Shown here in pieces: positions 37,980 through 47,594 of a stretch of DNA of 64,000 bases. The stretch is from Peribacillus glennii (GTDB lineage Bacteria; Bacillota; Bacilli; Bacillales; DSM-1321): positions 1 to 64,000 of the forward strand of contig NZ_QVTD01000006.1 in NCBI RefSeq assembly GCF_003429105.1, given 5' to 3'. How positions within the stretch are numbered: position 1 is the stretch's first letter; each line of letters opens with the position of its first letter. A model generated the notes under the pieces. The model did not search any database, had not been told where the DNA came from, and saw nothing but the letters and a program-made list of their open reading frames with translations. The position numbers were made by a program, and so were the translations under genes.

Positions 37980-38633
37980 CTAATCACTGCTTCTTATCAC
38001 CATTAATATGCCTTCCGAAAACGAAAAAGTACCACATTCGGAAATAAGTTCATTGCTGATGCATAATGTGGAGCCCATCTTAATATCGCGGTTTTTCAGA
38101 GGGTATTTAAAGCCTTTTAAGGTGATGCCCTTTACCTCATTGGTAGCCGGGACAAATGACACATACTTTTTTTCGCTGTATCCTTTCAGCTGATGGATGC
38201 CTGGCCTTTTAACCGTTAAAATATTTGTTTTATCAATGATGAATATTTCGGAAGCTGGTTTTTTATCCAAAATATCCTCTCTCAAAAGCATTTGGACGTT
38301 CGCCAACAAATGGTCCAGGCGCCCGCCTGTAGCCCCAAAAATATAAAGCTTTGCAGGATTTTGTGAGATGGCCCAGTTTAAAGCAATTTCAAGGTCGGTT
38401 TCATCTTTTTCTGACGGGTAAAGATGGATATCCCTCATTTCATTCTGTATCGCTTCAAGTTCGGTTTCCGAAACCGAATCAAAATCACCGAATGCAGCGC
38501 GGGGTGTGATACCGTTTTCCAGCAAGGTATAAACACCCCTGTCCACTCCAATCCACGAAGCATCCATTTCTTTGTATATGTTCAGGTTCGGCACACAATC
38601 CGGAGGGCCGCCCGCTAAAATGCAGATGATCAT
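37980..38633 (-). CDS. thiN: Thiamine pyrophosphokinase (ThiN/YloS)
   Basis: ThiN makes thiamine diphosphate from thiamine and ATP. The 217-residue protein has the substrate motifs WIGVDRGVYTLLENGI, AAFGDFDSV, SEKDETDLEIAL and IFGATGGRLDHLLANV, then a beta-rich C-terminal thiamine-binding domain. Start at 38633; a longer frame upstream reads through repeat sequence. Ribosome site AGAGTGAT is modest. No TPP riboswitch is seen in the 380-bp gap to rpe. Confidence 0.96.
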   Translation of the reverse strand: MIICILAGGPPDCVPNLNIYKEMDASWIGVDRGVYTLLENGITPRAAFGDFDSVSETELEAIQNEMRDIHLYPSEKDETDLEIALNWAISQNPAKLYIFGATGGRLDHLLANVQMLLREDILDKKPASEIFIIDKTNILTVKRPGIHQLKGYSEKKYVSFVPATNEVKGITLKGFKYPLKNRDIKMGSTLCISNELISECGTFSFSEGILMVIRSSD

Positions 38634-39013
38634 ATTATCACTCTTTCGTAAGAAAAGCGCATGTAAAGGAACGTGGAATAACAATGCCACGTCCCCACGT
38701 CCTGTGGCAAAACTCGACGCCATCACATCCTGTGGAAGGCCGCCAGAGTCGTGAGTTATAAACTCGAGCCCAATTAAAGCCGCCACGTCCTCAGGTCTTC
38801 GTCGGCACTGACAGATGGAATGCCTTTCTGGAGAACTTAGCAGCTGCAAAAATGTTTGATTATTTGTGGCGGGCTCTTGTGCGCCGTGGCTTGAAGCTGG
38901 CCGATTAAGAGCGCCACTTCCTGCCGCAATATCGCACTGGTAAATCCTTGTACGTCAAAGCCAGAAAACAATAATGTTGAAATGTCTATATCGTCTTATC
39001 TTTTTAACGGCAG
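38634..39013 (+). repeat. Repeat-derived 380-bp gap between thiN and rpe
   Basis: Contains GAAAAGCGCATG (38652), CCACGTCCCCACGTCCTGTGGCA-type repeats (38691-38711), CACATCCTGTGGA (38724-38736), GCCGCCACGTCCTCAGG (38782-38798), and a distal AAAGCCAGAAAACAA that matches repeat ends at 31150 and 19550. No gene is supported. Confidence 0.5.
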
Positions 39014-39661
39014 CTATAATCCCCTTATTGCTTGAATGGCTTTTTGCCTGTCAGGCTGGTTGTAGATGGCGGAGCCGGCAACCAGGACGGTGGCACCGTG
39101 TTCGATGCACTGCCGTGCAGTTTCTTCATTTATTCCGCCATCCACTTCGATTTCAACGGTGCTGCCGTTTTGTTCGGCAAGTCTCTTGACTTCGGTGATT
39201 TTCCGCAAGACGGAGCTGATGAATTTCTGTCCGCCAAACCCGGGATTGACCGACATCAATAGGACCATGTCGATATCATCTATAACATGTTGGATTGTGG
39301 ATACCGGCGTGGCCGGATTTAGCACGACCCCCGCCTTGACACCAAATGACTTGATCAATTGAATTGTACGATGAAGATGTTTGCATGCTTCCACATGGAC
39401 TGTCATATAATCAGCACCTGCTTTGGCGAAAGCTTCAATATACGAATCGGGGTTCTCGATCATTAAATGGACATCTAGCGGCAGCTTGGTTACCGGCCGT
39501 ATCGCCTCTACAATCAAAGGCCCGATCGTAATGTTCGGCACAAAATGTCCATCCATTACATCCACATGAATATAATCGGCTCCGCCTTTTTCTACATCGA
39601 TAATCTCTTCAGCGAGCCTTGCGAAATTGGCAGATAAAATAGAAGGGGCGATTTTAACCAT
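39014..39661 (-). CDS. rpe: Ribulose-phosphate 3-epimerase
   Basis: Rpe interconverts ribulose 5-phosphate and xylulose 5-phosphate. The 215-residue TIM barrel has the start VKIAPSILSANFARL, the metal site IHVDVMDGHFVPN (31-43), DVHLMIENP, LLMSVNPGFGGQKF and EVDGGINEETA. It is two bases after rsgA, so translation is coupled. Confidence 0.98.
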   Translation of the reverse strand: MVKIAPSILSANFARLAEEIIDVEKGGADYIHVDVMDGHFVPNITIGPLIVEAIRPVTKLPLDVHLMIENPDSYIEAFAKAGADYMTVHVEACKHLHRTIQLIKSFGVKAGVVLNPATPVSTIQHVIDDIDMVLLMSVNPGFGGQKFISSVLRKITEVKRLAEQNGSTVEIEVDGGINEETARQCIEHGATVLVAGSAIYNQPDRQKAIQAIRGL

Positions 39662-39663
39662 AG

Positions 39664-40545
39664 TCAGTACCTCGGCTTTCTCTCCTTAATTTCTTCCAGG
39701 AATTGCATGTAATGCTTATAGCGGTATGGTCTTATTTCACCGGCCTCTACCGCTTCCTTGACCGCGCACTTCGGCTCTTTATCATGCAGGCAGCCGCGGA
39801 ATTTGCAATTCTCCCCCGTTTCATAGATGTCCGGAAAACAATACGATAAACGCTCGGCCTCAATATCCATAAACTCCAGTGAACTGAAACCGGGTGTATC
39901 CGCGACCAGCCCCGTGCCGATATGGATTAGCTCTACATGCCTTGTTGTGTGCTTCCCTCTCCCTAGATGCGAGGATATATCATTTGTCTTCAATTCCAGG
40001 TCAGGATTGATTGCGTTTAACAGGGAGGACTTGCCGACACCGGATTGGCCGGCAAAGACGCTTATTTTATCCTGCAAGTACGGTTTCAGCTTCTCAATGC
40101 CGTCTGACGTGACGGATGAGGTCACTAAAACAGGGTATCCAATCGCTGTATAGTCCCTCACATATTCCTCCAGTTCGGCTTGTTTTTCGTCAGGAACAAG
40201 ATCCATTTTGCTGATGCATATGACAGGGTCGATTTCTTTATCCTCAATCAGCACAAGAAAACGGTCAAGAAGCGCCGTGCTAAAGTCAGGCTCGACAGCG
40301 GAAAAGACAAGGACAGCTTGGTCAACATTCGCGATCGGCGGCCGTACAAGCTCATTTTTGCGATCATTGATTTCCAGAACATATCCGTCTGTCGGATTTT
40401 CAGCTTGATAAACGACATAGTCGCCTACAAGAGGTGTCACTTTATTTTTCCGGAAGACTCCGCGGCCGCGGCACTGGATTGTGTCTTTCCCGTCAAGGAC
40501 ATAATAAAAGCCGCTCAACGCTTTAATGATTTTGCCTTCAGGCAT
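39664..40545 (-). CDS. rsgA: Small ribosomal subunit biogenesis GTPase RsgA (CpgA/YloQ)
   Basis: RsgA checks late 30S assembly. The 293-residue protein has an N-terminal OB fold (1-70), a circularly permuted GTPase (SKMD before VFAGQSGVGKSSLLN, then DTPGFSSLE) and a C-terminal zinc finger with Cys in GENCKFRGCLHDKEPKC. In B. subtilis it is phosphorylated by PrkC, whose gene is immediately upstream. Ribosome site AAAGGAG. Confidence 0.98.
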   Translation of the reverse strand: MPEGKIIKALSGFYYVLDGKDTIQCRGRGVFRKNKVTPLVGDYVVYQAENPTDGYVLEINDRKNELVRPPIANVDQAVLVFSAVEPDFSTALLDRFLVLIEDKEIDPVICISKMDLVPDEKQAELEEYVRDYTAIGYPVLVTSSVTSDGIEKLKPYLQDKISVFAGQSGVGKSSLLNAINPDLELKTNDISSHLGRGKHTTRHVELIHIGTGLVADTPGFSSLEFMDIEAERLSYCFPDIYETGENCKFRGCLHDKEPKCAVKEAVEAGEIRPYRYKHYMQFLEEIKERKPRY

Positions 40546-40569
40546 AGGTTTACTCCTTTATATTTAGAA

Positions 40570-42570
40570 TCACTCCGGATACTCAACCACTTCATCGATG
40601 ATCACAATATTATCCCTCATTACCTTGTAGCCAGCTTTCCTGTCAGGTGTAACGGTCAATGACAGTGTCCGTTTGGCAGGCTCCACTATCGAAAACGTTT
40701 CTGCAGGCACCGTCATGCTCAGGTTCATATCCTCTATGAAAATCTTGATTTGCTGAGGCTTGCCAGGCTCTTCCGGAGCGTATGGGATGTTAATATCCTT
40801 ATTTACAACCTTAGGCGGGATTTTTTCTTTTCCTTTTGACAGGACCACATTCACGGTGCTACCTTTGGAAATCCTCGTGTATGCCCGTGGAGATTGTGAA
40901 ACTACCGACCCTTCGTCGATTGAATCATGGTATATTTCCTTTTCGACTTTTATATTGATCTCAGCCTCGTTCTCATAATCATCAAGTTTGTCCCTGTTAT
41001 AGTTCGTCAAATCTTTTAACTCAAACTTATCAGGACCTTTGCTTACAGTTATTTGAAACTCGGTTTCTGACGGAACCACTTTACTGCCTGGAGCGGGGTC
41101 CTGCGAAAGGATCGTCCCTTTTGCACTGCTATCGAATTCTTCTTCAGCATTCACATCCTTGAATCCTAACTCTTTAAGCAGCGGCTCAACACTTTCTATG
41201 TTCCTCCCTGTATAATCGGAAACCTCCAATTTTTCTTTCCCAAGGCTCTGGTAAATGTTCACTGTTGCGCCTTCTTTTACCACAGTTCCGGCATCCGGGT
41301 CTGTTTTCATGACTTTGCCGTCTTCGATTCGCTCATCCTCGATCCGGATCGTTTTTCCTATATCCAAACGGGCTTCAAGGAGCGATGTGATGGCATCGTC
41401 CATTTCCTGCCCTGATACGTCAGGGACTTTTAATTCTTCAGGGGCAAAGACCCTGGGAAAAACCGTGAATGTTAAAATTATCAGTATTGCAAGTATCAAA
41501 AATGTGGACACTAGGAAAATCGGCAGCTTGCTTTTCTTTTTGCCGTCTTTAGGCTTTTTATTCTTGTTTTTTTGTTTAGCGTCCTTCCCGGCAAGCTTGG
41601 TATCTTCATCGATAGCTGCAACTCGTTCAGGCCCCCGTATAATGGTTTCATCCCTGTTGTCAGGAATGCCGTCATCATTTGTTATAATGGGAATTGCCTT
41701 TGTGGCCTCTTCATCTTCGGGAATATGAAACGGTTTCTCGCTGATCCTTTCGGGATCCAATGCTGTCCTTATATCCTCCTGCATATCATCAACACTATCG
41801 TACCTGTAAAACGAATCCTTTGCAGTTGCTTTCAGGATAACATTCTCGACGCTTTGAGGTATTTCCGGATTCCAGCGTTTCGGGGATGGCGTTTCTGATT
41901 GCAAGTGTTTCAGGGCAATGGAAACAGCGGATTCACCTGAAAAAGGCAAACGCCCTGTAATTAGCTCAAACATTACGATGCCCAGCGAGTAAATGTCGGA
42001 TTTTTTATTGGCCATGCCCCCGCGCGCCTGCTCAGGAGATAGATAGTGTACAGAACCAAGCACAGCGTTTGTCTGGGTGATGTTAGTCGCACTTAGTGCC
42101 ATCGCGATTCCGAAATCGGTAATTTTTACATTTCCCTCTTCATCTATCAAAATATTTTGCGGCTTGATATCCCTATGGATAATTCCATTTTGATGGGCAT
42201 GGGCAATGGCGGCCGTTATTTGTTTCATGATATCGAGGGCTTTCTCCATAGGTATCGGATAGTGCTTCTGTATGTATTGTTTCAGGGTCAACCCCTTCAC
42301 ATATTCCATGACAATATAGTAAATATCATCCTCTTCCCCAACATCATAAATGCTGACAATGTTAGAATGGGCAAGGCTCGTCGCTGATTGGGCTTCCCTG
42401 TTGAAGCGTTTAATGAACTGCTCATCATTAGAAAAGTCCATCCGGAGAATCTTCAAGGCCACATCACGTTCGAGAATCATATCACTGGCAAGATAAACAT
42501 TGGCCATTCCGCCACCGCCAACCATGTCCAAAAGCTTGTACCGGCCGTTAATTCTTCTCCCGATTAACAT
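40570..42570 (-). CDS. prkC: Serine/threonine protein kinase PrkC with PASTA domains
   Basis: PrkC is a membrane kinase that senses muropeptides and controls germination and stationary-phase targets. The protein (666 residues from ATG 42570) has the glycine loop GGGGMANVY (18-26), Lys40, catalytic HRDIKPQN (132-139), a Thr-rich activation segment (TNITQTNAVLGSVHY), a Lys-rich juxtamembrane part, one membrane helix (about 330-352), three PASTA repeats and an Ig-like tail ending VVEYPE. ATG 42570 is preferred as homologous; a GTG three codons upstream overlaps the ancestral prpC stop (GTGA). Intact, unlike prpC. Confidence 0.97.
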   Translation of the reverse strand: MLIGRRINGRYKLLDMVGGGGMANVYLASDMILERDVALKILRMDFSNDEQFIKRFNREAQSATSLAHSNIVSIYDVGEEDDIYYIVMEYVKGLTLKQYIQKHYPIPMEKALDIMKQITAAIAHAHQNGIIHRDIKPQNILIDEEGNVKITDFGIAMALSATNITQTNAVLGSVHYLSPEQARGGMANKKSDIYSLGIVMFELITGRLPFSGESAVSIALKHLQSETPSPKRWNPEIPQSVENVILKATAKDSFYRYDSVDDMQEDIRTALDPERISEKPFHIPEDEEATKAIPIITNDDGIPDNRDETIIRGPERVAAIDEDTKLAGKDAKQKNKNKKPKDGKKKSKLPIFLVSTFLILAILIILTFTVFPRVFAPEELKVPDVSGQEMDDAITSLLEARLDIGKTIRIEDERIEDGKVMKTDPDAGTVVKEGATVNIYQSLGKEKLEVSDYTGRNIESVEPLLKELGFKDVNAEEEFDSSAKGTILSQDPAPGSKVVPSETEFQITVSKGPDKFELKDLTNYNRDKLDDYENEAEINIKVEKEIYHDSIDEGSVVSQSPRAYTRISKGSTVNVVLSKGKEKIPPKVVNKDINIPYAPEEPGKPQQIKIFIEDMNLSMTVPAETFSIVEPAKRTLSLTVTPDRKAGYKVMRDNIVIIDEVVEYPE

Positions 42571-42575
42571 CCGTT

Positions 42576-43326
42576 TCACCCGCTTTCACTTTCATCTTGG
42601 TACCCGATAATGGCGAGTGTGATATTATCTTCGCCGCCGTACTGATTGGCCAGATCAATTAGCAAGCCGGCTTTTTCATCAAGGGGCAGGTCATCTGTTA
42701 CGATGGAAAGCATTTCGGATTCGGAAACTTTATTCGAAAAGGCCATCCGAGCAAAGAATCAGTATGTCTCCTTCTTCAAATATGATGGTCATGACATCCA
42801 ATTCGACAGCCGGTTCCGTCCCCAAAGCTCTCAGTAAAACATTCTTCCTTGGATGATGCTCAGCATCCTCCTTGGTAATTTGGCCGGAGCGGACAAGTTC
42901 GTTTACCAAAGAGTGATCTTCGGTTACTTGCTTAAAACCGGATTCGTTATTCAAATAACAGCGGCTGTCGCCAATATTGGCAATGGTTGCAAATTTATCG
43001 GTGCAAATAGCTGCGACTATTGTCGTCCCCATGCCCTGGCATTCGGTGTTTTCCCTGGCATGCTCAAAAAGAATCCGATTCACTTTTCCAATATTTTCAG
43101 AAAGCCAGATTTCCGCATCCTGGGCTGTATTTATCGATTTACTTTCCATCCAGTGATTGCTCAAATGCTCTACCGCCATCAGGCTTGCCACATCACCGGC
43201 GCGGTGTCCGCCCATGCCATCTGCAACTATGGCAAAGCGCACACCTTCCGGATTGATAAATACCCCGCCATTATCCTCATTGTGCTGGCGGACCTTCCCG
43301 CGGTCTGTCTTAAAAACTGCATTCAT
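42576..43326 (-). pseudogene. prpC: Frameshifted PP2C-type protein phosphatase PrpC
   Basis: PrpC removes phosphates placed by PrkC. From ATG 43326 (ribosome site GAGGTGA) the frame has PP2C motifs: RGKVRQHNED, VADGMGGHRAGD, IANIGDSRCYL and ILILCSDGL, then reads FE and stops at 42730 after 198 residues. Removing one T from the run of four at 42737-42740 restores SNKVSESEMLSIV, then LANQYGGEDNITLAII, and a stop at 42576, a 249-residue product of normal length. The lost part includes the metal-binding Asp of GGEDN, so the truncated protein should be inactive. Sequencing error, recent mutation or frame slippage are all possible. Confidence 0.85.
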
Positions 43327-43330
43327 AGGT

Positions 43331-44422
43331 TCACCTCGTTTCTTCTTTGCGCTCCTTCGCGCGAAGCTGTCCGCAGGCCGCATCTATATCATGGCCTTGT
43401 TCTCTGCGGATTGTCACATTGATTCCGCGCTTTTTCAACGTTTTCTCAAATTCAAATATTTGTTCACGAGGTGTCCGTACATAGTTGCGTTCAGGTACAT
43501 AGTTAACAGGTATTAAGTTAACATGGCATTTGATATCTTTAATCAGGTCTGCCAATTGTTCGGCATGTTCCACCTGGTCATTTTCACCGCCGAATAACCC
43601 ATATTCAAAGCTCACCCTTCTTCCGGTCTTTTCGGTGTAATATTTTACTGCTTCGATAAGGTCAGGAAGTTTATAAGCACGGTTGATCGGCATCAACTTT
43701 GTTCTTAATTCGGAGTTAGGGGCATGCAATGAGATTGCAAAATTGATTTGCAGACTTTCATCGGCAAATTTGTAAATTTTCGGTATGATGCCGCTGGTTG
43801 ATACAGTTATATGCCGAGCTCCAATGTTAAGCCCTTTTTCATGGTTGATATTTTTCAAAAAAGACATCATTTCATCATAATTATCGAAAGGCTCGCCAAT
43901 TCCCATAATGACAACCGAGCTGACCCTTTCATTTGTTTCATCAAGCGCCTGCTGTACTTTTACGACCTGGGCAACGATTTCTCCTGCTTCCAGGTTGCGT
44001 TTTAATCCGCCAAGTGTGGAAGCACAGAATGTGCAGCCAATCCGGCAGCCAACCTGGGTAGTAACACAGACTGAATTTCCGTATTCGTGGCGCATCAATA
44101 CCGTTTCAATGGAGGAGCCGTCATGCAGTTCAAACAGAAACTTCATCGTCCCGTCCTTGGAAGTCTGCTGGATCAAAGTATTGAGAGTTGTAATCGTAAA
44201 GTTGCCTTCAAGCTTATCTCGCAATGATTTAGAAAGGTTCGACATATCCTCGAAGCTCTTTACCCGCTTTTTATAAAGCCATTCAAAAATCTGTTCTCCC
44301 CGGAAAGGTTTTTCACCGTTTTCTTGTAGCCACTCCTTCATTTCGTGAAGCTCCAGGGAATAAATCGATGGCTTCTGCTGTGTGGTTTCTTTCTTTTTCC
44401 TCGTTGTTGTAATCTCTGCCAT
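43331..44422 (-). CDS. rlmN: Dual-specificity 23S rRNA/tRNA adenine-C2 methyltransferase RlmN
   Basis: RlmN methylates A2503 of 23S rRNA and A37 of some tRNAs by a radical SAM mechanism. The 363-residue protein has the cluster motif CRIGCTFC, the SAM block [14 protein letters not shown], and a late Cys in DAACGQLR that takes part in methyl transfer. The N-terminal 15 residues are an unusual Lys/Thr-rich tail. Its start overlaps the rsmB stop by one base (TAATG). Confidence 0.98.
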   Translation of the reverse strand: MAEITTTRKKKETTQQKPSIYSLELHEMKEWLQENGEKPFRGEQIFEWLYKKRVKSFEDMSNLSKSLRDKLEGNFTITTLNTLIQQTSKDGTMKFLFELHDGSSIETVLMRHEYGNSVCVTTQVGCRIGCTFCASTLGGLKRNLEAGEIVAQVVKVQQALDETNERVSSVVIMGIGEPFDNYDEMMSFLKNINHEKGLNIGARHITVSTSGIIPKIYKFADESLQINFAISLHAPNSELRTKLMPINRAYKLPDLIEAVKYYTEKTGRRVSFEYGLFGGENDQVEHAEQLADLIKDIKCHVNLIPVNYVPERNYVRTPREQIFEFEKTLKKRGINVTIRREQGHDIDAACGQLRAKERKEETR

Positions 44423-45771
44423 TATTGCACCTTCTTCCTAAAGCTTGCGATGAAAAATCCATCGCTGCCAAAATATTGCGGGAATATCTGGAGGGAATTA
44501 CCCTCTACAAAAGGGCTGACGCTTTCTGGCAATCTCTCTGCCAAAGTAGCATCGGCTTCAAATTCTGGATGCTTTTCCAAAAAGCCTGCGGCTACCCGCC
44601 CATTTTCTTCCCGATCAACCGTACAAGTGCTATATATTAATCTTCCCCCTTTTTTCAAAAGAGGGGCACTTGCCTCAAGAAGCTGTTCCTGGATTACGGA
44701 TAACCTTGAAATATCTTCCTGTGACTTTGTATATTTCACATCGGGCTTCCTTCTCATGACTCCAAAACCTGAGCACGGGGCATCCACCAGTATCCTGTCA
44801 AAGCCTTCTTTATGAAAAATCTCCCCAACTTTGCGGCTGTCCATAGAATATGTTTTAATATTTTTCAAGCCAAGGCGTTCCGCCTGCTCTTTGATAAGTT
44901 TCACTTTGTGCTCATGAAGGTCGATAGCATTTACCTGTCCAGTCTCCAACCCTTCGGCAATATGTGTCGTTTTGCCCCCGGGCGCTGCACAACAATCTAA
45001 TACCATATCATTGGCTGAGGCCCCCAAAGCATGGGCGACCAGCATGGAGCTTTCATCCTGTATTGTCAGGTAACCTAACTTATGGCTTTCGGAATGTGCC
45101 AGATTACCTCTTAAAGAGAGGATGGCTTCAGGGGCGACATCACTCTTCTCAACATGGTAGCCCTCTTCGGTCAAAGCGCTGATTGCCTCATCCCGGGAAA
45201 TTTTTTTGACATTCACGCGTGCTGATTGAAGCGGGGCAACAAGATTGATTTCGCACATTTCTTTTGTTGTTTCAAACCCGAATTGCCGGGTCCATCTTTT
45301 CACCAGCCAAAGGGGATGGCTGGTTGCAATCGACAGCCGTTCTGTATCATCCTCGATTGCATCCAGTGATGGGATGCCTTTTCGCTGGATATTTCTGAGC
45401 ACTCCATTAACCATGGAGGAAATCCCTTTGTGCCCGCGTTTCTTTGCGATTTCCACGGCTTCGAAGAGGATCGCATGGTCCGGGACCTTGTCGAGAAAGA
45501 CCATTTGATAAAGCGAAAGCCGTAGAAGGTTGATCACCCAGGACATTGTCTTTTTTTGATTCTTAATAAAAGGCTCCAAATAATAATCCAGTGTCATTTT
45601 TCTTTGGATCGTCCCATAGGTGATTTCGGTCAGCAAGCCGCTGTCCGCTCCTTCGAGATGGTGTTTTTTAATCATCGAATTCAAGAGCAAATTGCTGTAT
45701 GATTGGTTTTTTTCCACCGATTCAAGAACATCGAGCGCTATTTCCCGAACGTTCATTTTAGTTTCTTTCAT
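44422..45771 (-). CDS. rsmB: 16S rRNA (cytosine-967-C5)-methyltransferase RsmB
   Basis: RsmB makes m5C967 in 16S rRNA. The 449-residue protein has an N-terminal NusB-like RNA-binding domain (about 1-135) and a Rossmann methyltransferase with the SAM site [18 protein letters not shown] and the two catalytic cysteines in [13 protein letters not shown] and [14 protein letters not shown] 45771 is taken because AGGAGT lies 5 bases before it; it overlaps fmt by 14 bp. Confidence 0.97.
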   Translation of the reverse strand: MKETKMNVREIALDVLESVEKNQSYSNLLLNSMIKKHHLEGADSGLLTEITYGTIQRKMTLDYYLEPFIKNQKKTMSWVINLLRLSLYQMVFLDKVPDHAILFEAVEIAKKRGHKGISSMVNGVLRNIQRKGIPSLDAIEDDTERLSIATSHPLWLVKRWTRQFGFETTKEMCEINLVAPLQSARVNVKKISRDEAISALTEEGYHVEKSDVAPEAILSLRGNLAHSESHKLGYLTIQDESSMLVAHALGASANDMVLDCCAAPGGKTTHIAEGLETGQVNAIDLHEHKVKLIKEQAERLGLKNIKTYSMDSRKVGEIFHKEGFDRILVDAPCSGFGVMRRKPDVKYTKSQEDISRLSVIQEQLLEASAPLLKKGGRLIYSTCTVDREENGRVAAGFLEKHPEFEADATLAERLPESVSPFVEGNSLQIFPQYFGSDGFFIASFRKKVQ

Positions 45772-46717
45772 TGCTTACTCCTAACTTCATCCCCGGCTTG
45801 ATAAATGAACCGGCTCCGTGCAGATAATCAGCAGCCTTCATTTTTTTCTTGCCTGAAGGCTGCAGTTCGGTAATTAAAATGGAGATTTCGTTTCCCGTTG
45901 CAACTAACAGCCCGTCCGCGTTTACGGCCAGGATTTCACCGGGAGTACCATTCTTGTCGGACTTATGTTTCTTTGATTCCCATATTTTTATGATATCCCC
46001 ATTACATAATGTATAAGCAACAGGCCACGGGTTTAGTCCGCGGATATGGTTATAAATGTCTTCCCCGTATCGTTTCCAGTCAATTTTCTCCTGTTCCCGT
46101 TTTATATTAGGGGCAAAAGTCGCTTTATGCTCATCTTGCTTAATCGGGGTGATTTCACCATTAATAACCAAGGGGATGGTTTCCGACAATAAATCGGCAC
46201 CAAGTGTACTCAGTTTATCATGGAGTGTCCCGACATTATCGTCTTCCTCGATGCTTACTTCCTCCTGCGTCAAAATATCGCCGGCGTCAAGCTTTTCTGC
46301 CATGTACATGATGGTAATGCCCGTTTTTTCTTTCCCTTGCAATATGGCGTAATGGATTGGGGCTCCTCCCCGAAGCTCAGGCAGAAGGGATGCATGCACA
46401 TTAATGCATCCGTATTGCGGAGCCTCCAGCAGCCCATTCGGCAATATTTGCCCAAATGCAGCAGTGACGATTAAATCTGCATCAAGGGCAATGATTTCAT
46501 CCATTTCTTTTTGATTCCTTAGTTTTTCCGGCTGAAAGACCGGGATGCCGTGTTTTTGCGCCTCAACCTTTACAGGAGGAGGAGTCAGTACCTTTTTTCT
46601 GCCAACCGGCCTGTCGGGCTGGGTCACGACACCGATCACTTCATAGCCGTCCCGGATGATTCTTTGGAGTACCGGAACGGAAAAGTCGGGAGTACCCATA
46701 AAGACTATTTTCGTCAT
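45758..46717 (-). CDS. fmt: Methionyl-tRNA formyltransferase
   Basis: Fmt formylates initiator Met-tRNA. The 319-residue protein has [15 protein letters not shown], the active-site [16 protein letters not shown] and [11 protein letters not shown], and a C-terminal OB domain with [13 protein letters not shown]. It overlaps def by four bases (ATGA), pairing formylation with deformylation. Confidence 0.98.
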   Translation of the reverse strand: MTKIVFMGTPDFSVPVLQRIIRDGYEVIGVVTQPDRPVGRKKVLTPPPVKVEAQKHGIPVFQPEKLRNQKEMDEIIALDADLIVTAAFGQILPNGLLEAPQYGCINVHASLLPELRGGAPIHYAILQGKEKTGITIMYMAEKLDAGDILTQEEVSIEEDDNVGTLHDKLSTLGADLLSETIPLVINGEITPIKQDEHKATFAPNIKREQEKIDWKRYGEDIYNHIRGLNPWPVAYTLCNGDIIKIWESKKHKSDKNGTPGEILAVNADGLLVATGNEISILITELQPSGKKKMKAADYLHGAGSFIKPGMKLGVSNERN

Positions 46718-47199
46718 TCATCCCCATACCTTTCCAAATCTTCTTCAGTAAAATATTTGCTAACCTTGCTCGTGAATAAAACACCATTCAAATGGTCGAT
46801 TTCGTGCTGGATCGCCCTGGCTAGGAAATCCTCGGCTTCAAGCTCAAAGCTGTTTCCGAAACGGTCCTGGGCACGGATCTTCACTTTAGATGGGCGGGAC
46901 ACTTCCCCGTAAATACCGGGGAAACTGAGGCAGCCTTCCGGATCCGTCTGCTCTCCTGTTGCCTCCAGTATTTCAGGGTTCATCATTTCAATGATCCCCT
47001 CATCCCCGCCAATATCAACCACTGCAATTTGTTTCTTCACTCCAACCTGTGGAGCGGCAAGGCCAACGCCGTCCGCTTCCAGCATGGTTTCATGCATGTT
47101 ATTTAACAGCTTTGCCAATTTTTTATCAAAACTTGTTACTTTCGCGCATTTTTGTTCCAGAATTTTATCCGGAAACAAAATGATCGGTAAAATAGCCAA
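46714..47199 (-). CDS. def: Peptide deformylase
   Basis: Def removes the N-formyl group from nascent proteins. The 161-residue metalloenzyme has the three family motifs [18 protein letters not shown] (metal Cys) and [12 protein letters not shown] (metal His and catalytic Glu). Start is TTG at 47197-47199, as there is no in-frame ATG at the family start position and GGAGGG lies upstream, somewhat distant (about 9 bases). The gap before it is repeat-filled. Confidence 0.96.
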   Translation of the reverse strand: MAILPIILFPDKILEQKCAKVTSFDKKLAKLLNNMHETMLEADGVGLAAPQVGVKKQIAVVDIGGDEGIIEMMNPEILEATGEQTDPEGCLSFPGIYGEVSRPSKVKIRAQDRFGNSFELEAEDFLARAIQHEIDHLNGVLFTSKVSKYFTEEDLERYGDE

Positions 47200-47594
47200 A
47201 GAATAATAACCCTCCTAAAAGAAATACGGAAACGCCCTGAATAAAGGACCGTCGACCCACCTCCTCCTCGAAAAGCTGTGCTTTCCTTGGTGCGATGCGA
47301 TGCCAAAGCTTCCTTGTTCTGTGGCAGCCCTAAGATGGGTGACCTATGACCTTGACCGCACGTCCTGGGGTTGGTGTCCCAGCGTCGGTGCCGGGCACTG
47401 TAGCTACTCATCATTACATATGTTGAAAAATTTATACTTTCTTAGTTTTAGAAAAGCGGAAGCGGCATGTTTAAAAGAGCAGATCTGGCTGGCCGCCCCC
47501 GCTTGACAACCAACTGGTTCAGAAAAATATCTTTTATAATGGCAATGTAAAAAATAATTTCTTATTATCCTTCTATGTTAATAACAGAGATCTG
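47200..47594 (+). repeat. Repeat-derived 395-bp gap between def and priA
   Basis: Holds ACGGAAACGCCCTGAATAAA, then AAGGACCGTCGA, then the third copy of the TCCTCGAAAAGC...CTTTCC...TTCCTTG unit (47265-47326), then GGTGCCGGGCACT (47389-47401) and a GAAAAGCGGAAGCGG fragment (47452-47466). Near 47508-47560 there is a plus-strand TTGACA and a TATAAT 26 bp apart, too far for a promoter. No gene is supported. Confidence 0.55.

Noticed and set aside
38634-39013. TPP riboswitch upstream of thiN
   Set aside because: The conserved CTGAGA core is absent; the gap consists of repeat fragments.
42735-42745. Programmed +1 frameshift in prpC similar to prfB
   Set aside because: CTT followed by T resembles the prfB slip codon, but there is no stop codon in the A site and no ribosome site at the needed distance upstream, so a mutation or sequence error is simpler.
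47360-47405. GC-rich segment in the def-priA gap considered as a T-box or other riboswitch
   Set aside because: No specifier loop, no TGGN antiterminator pattern and no terminator hairpin next to def; better explained as repeat sequence.
47300-47506. Open frame in the def-priA gap
   Set aside because: Made of repeat sequence, no ribosome site, composition unlike real genes.
47508-47560. TTGACA and TATAAT on the plus strand before priA
   Set aside because: Spacing is 26 bp and no plus-strand gene follows.
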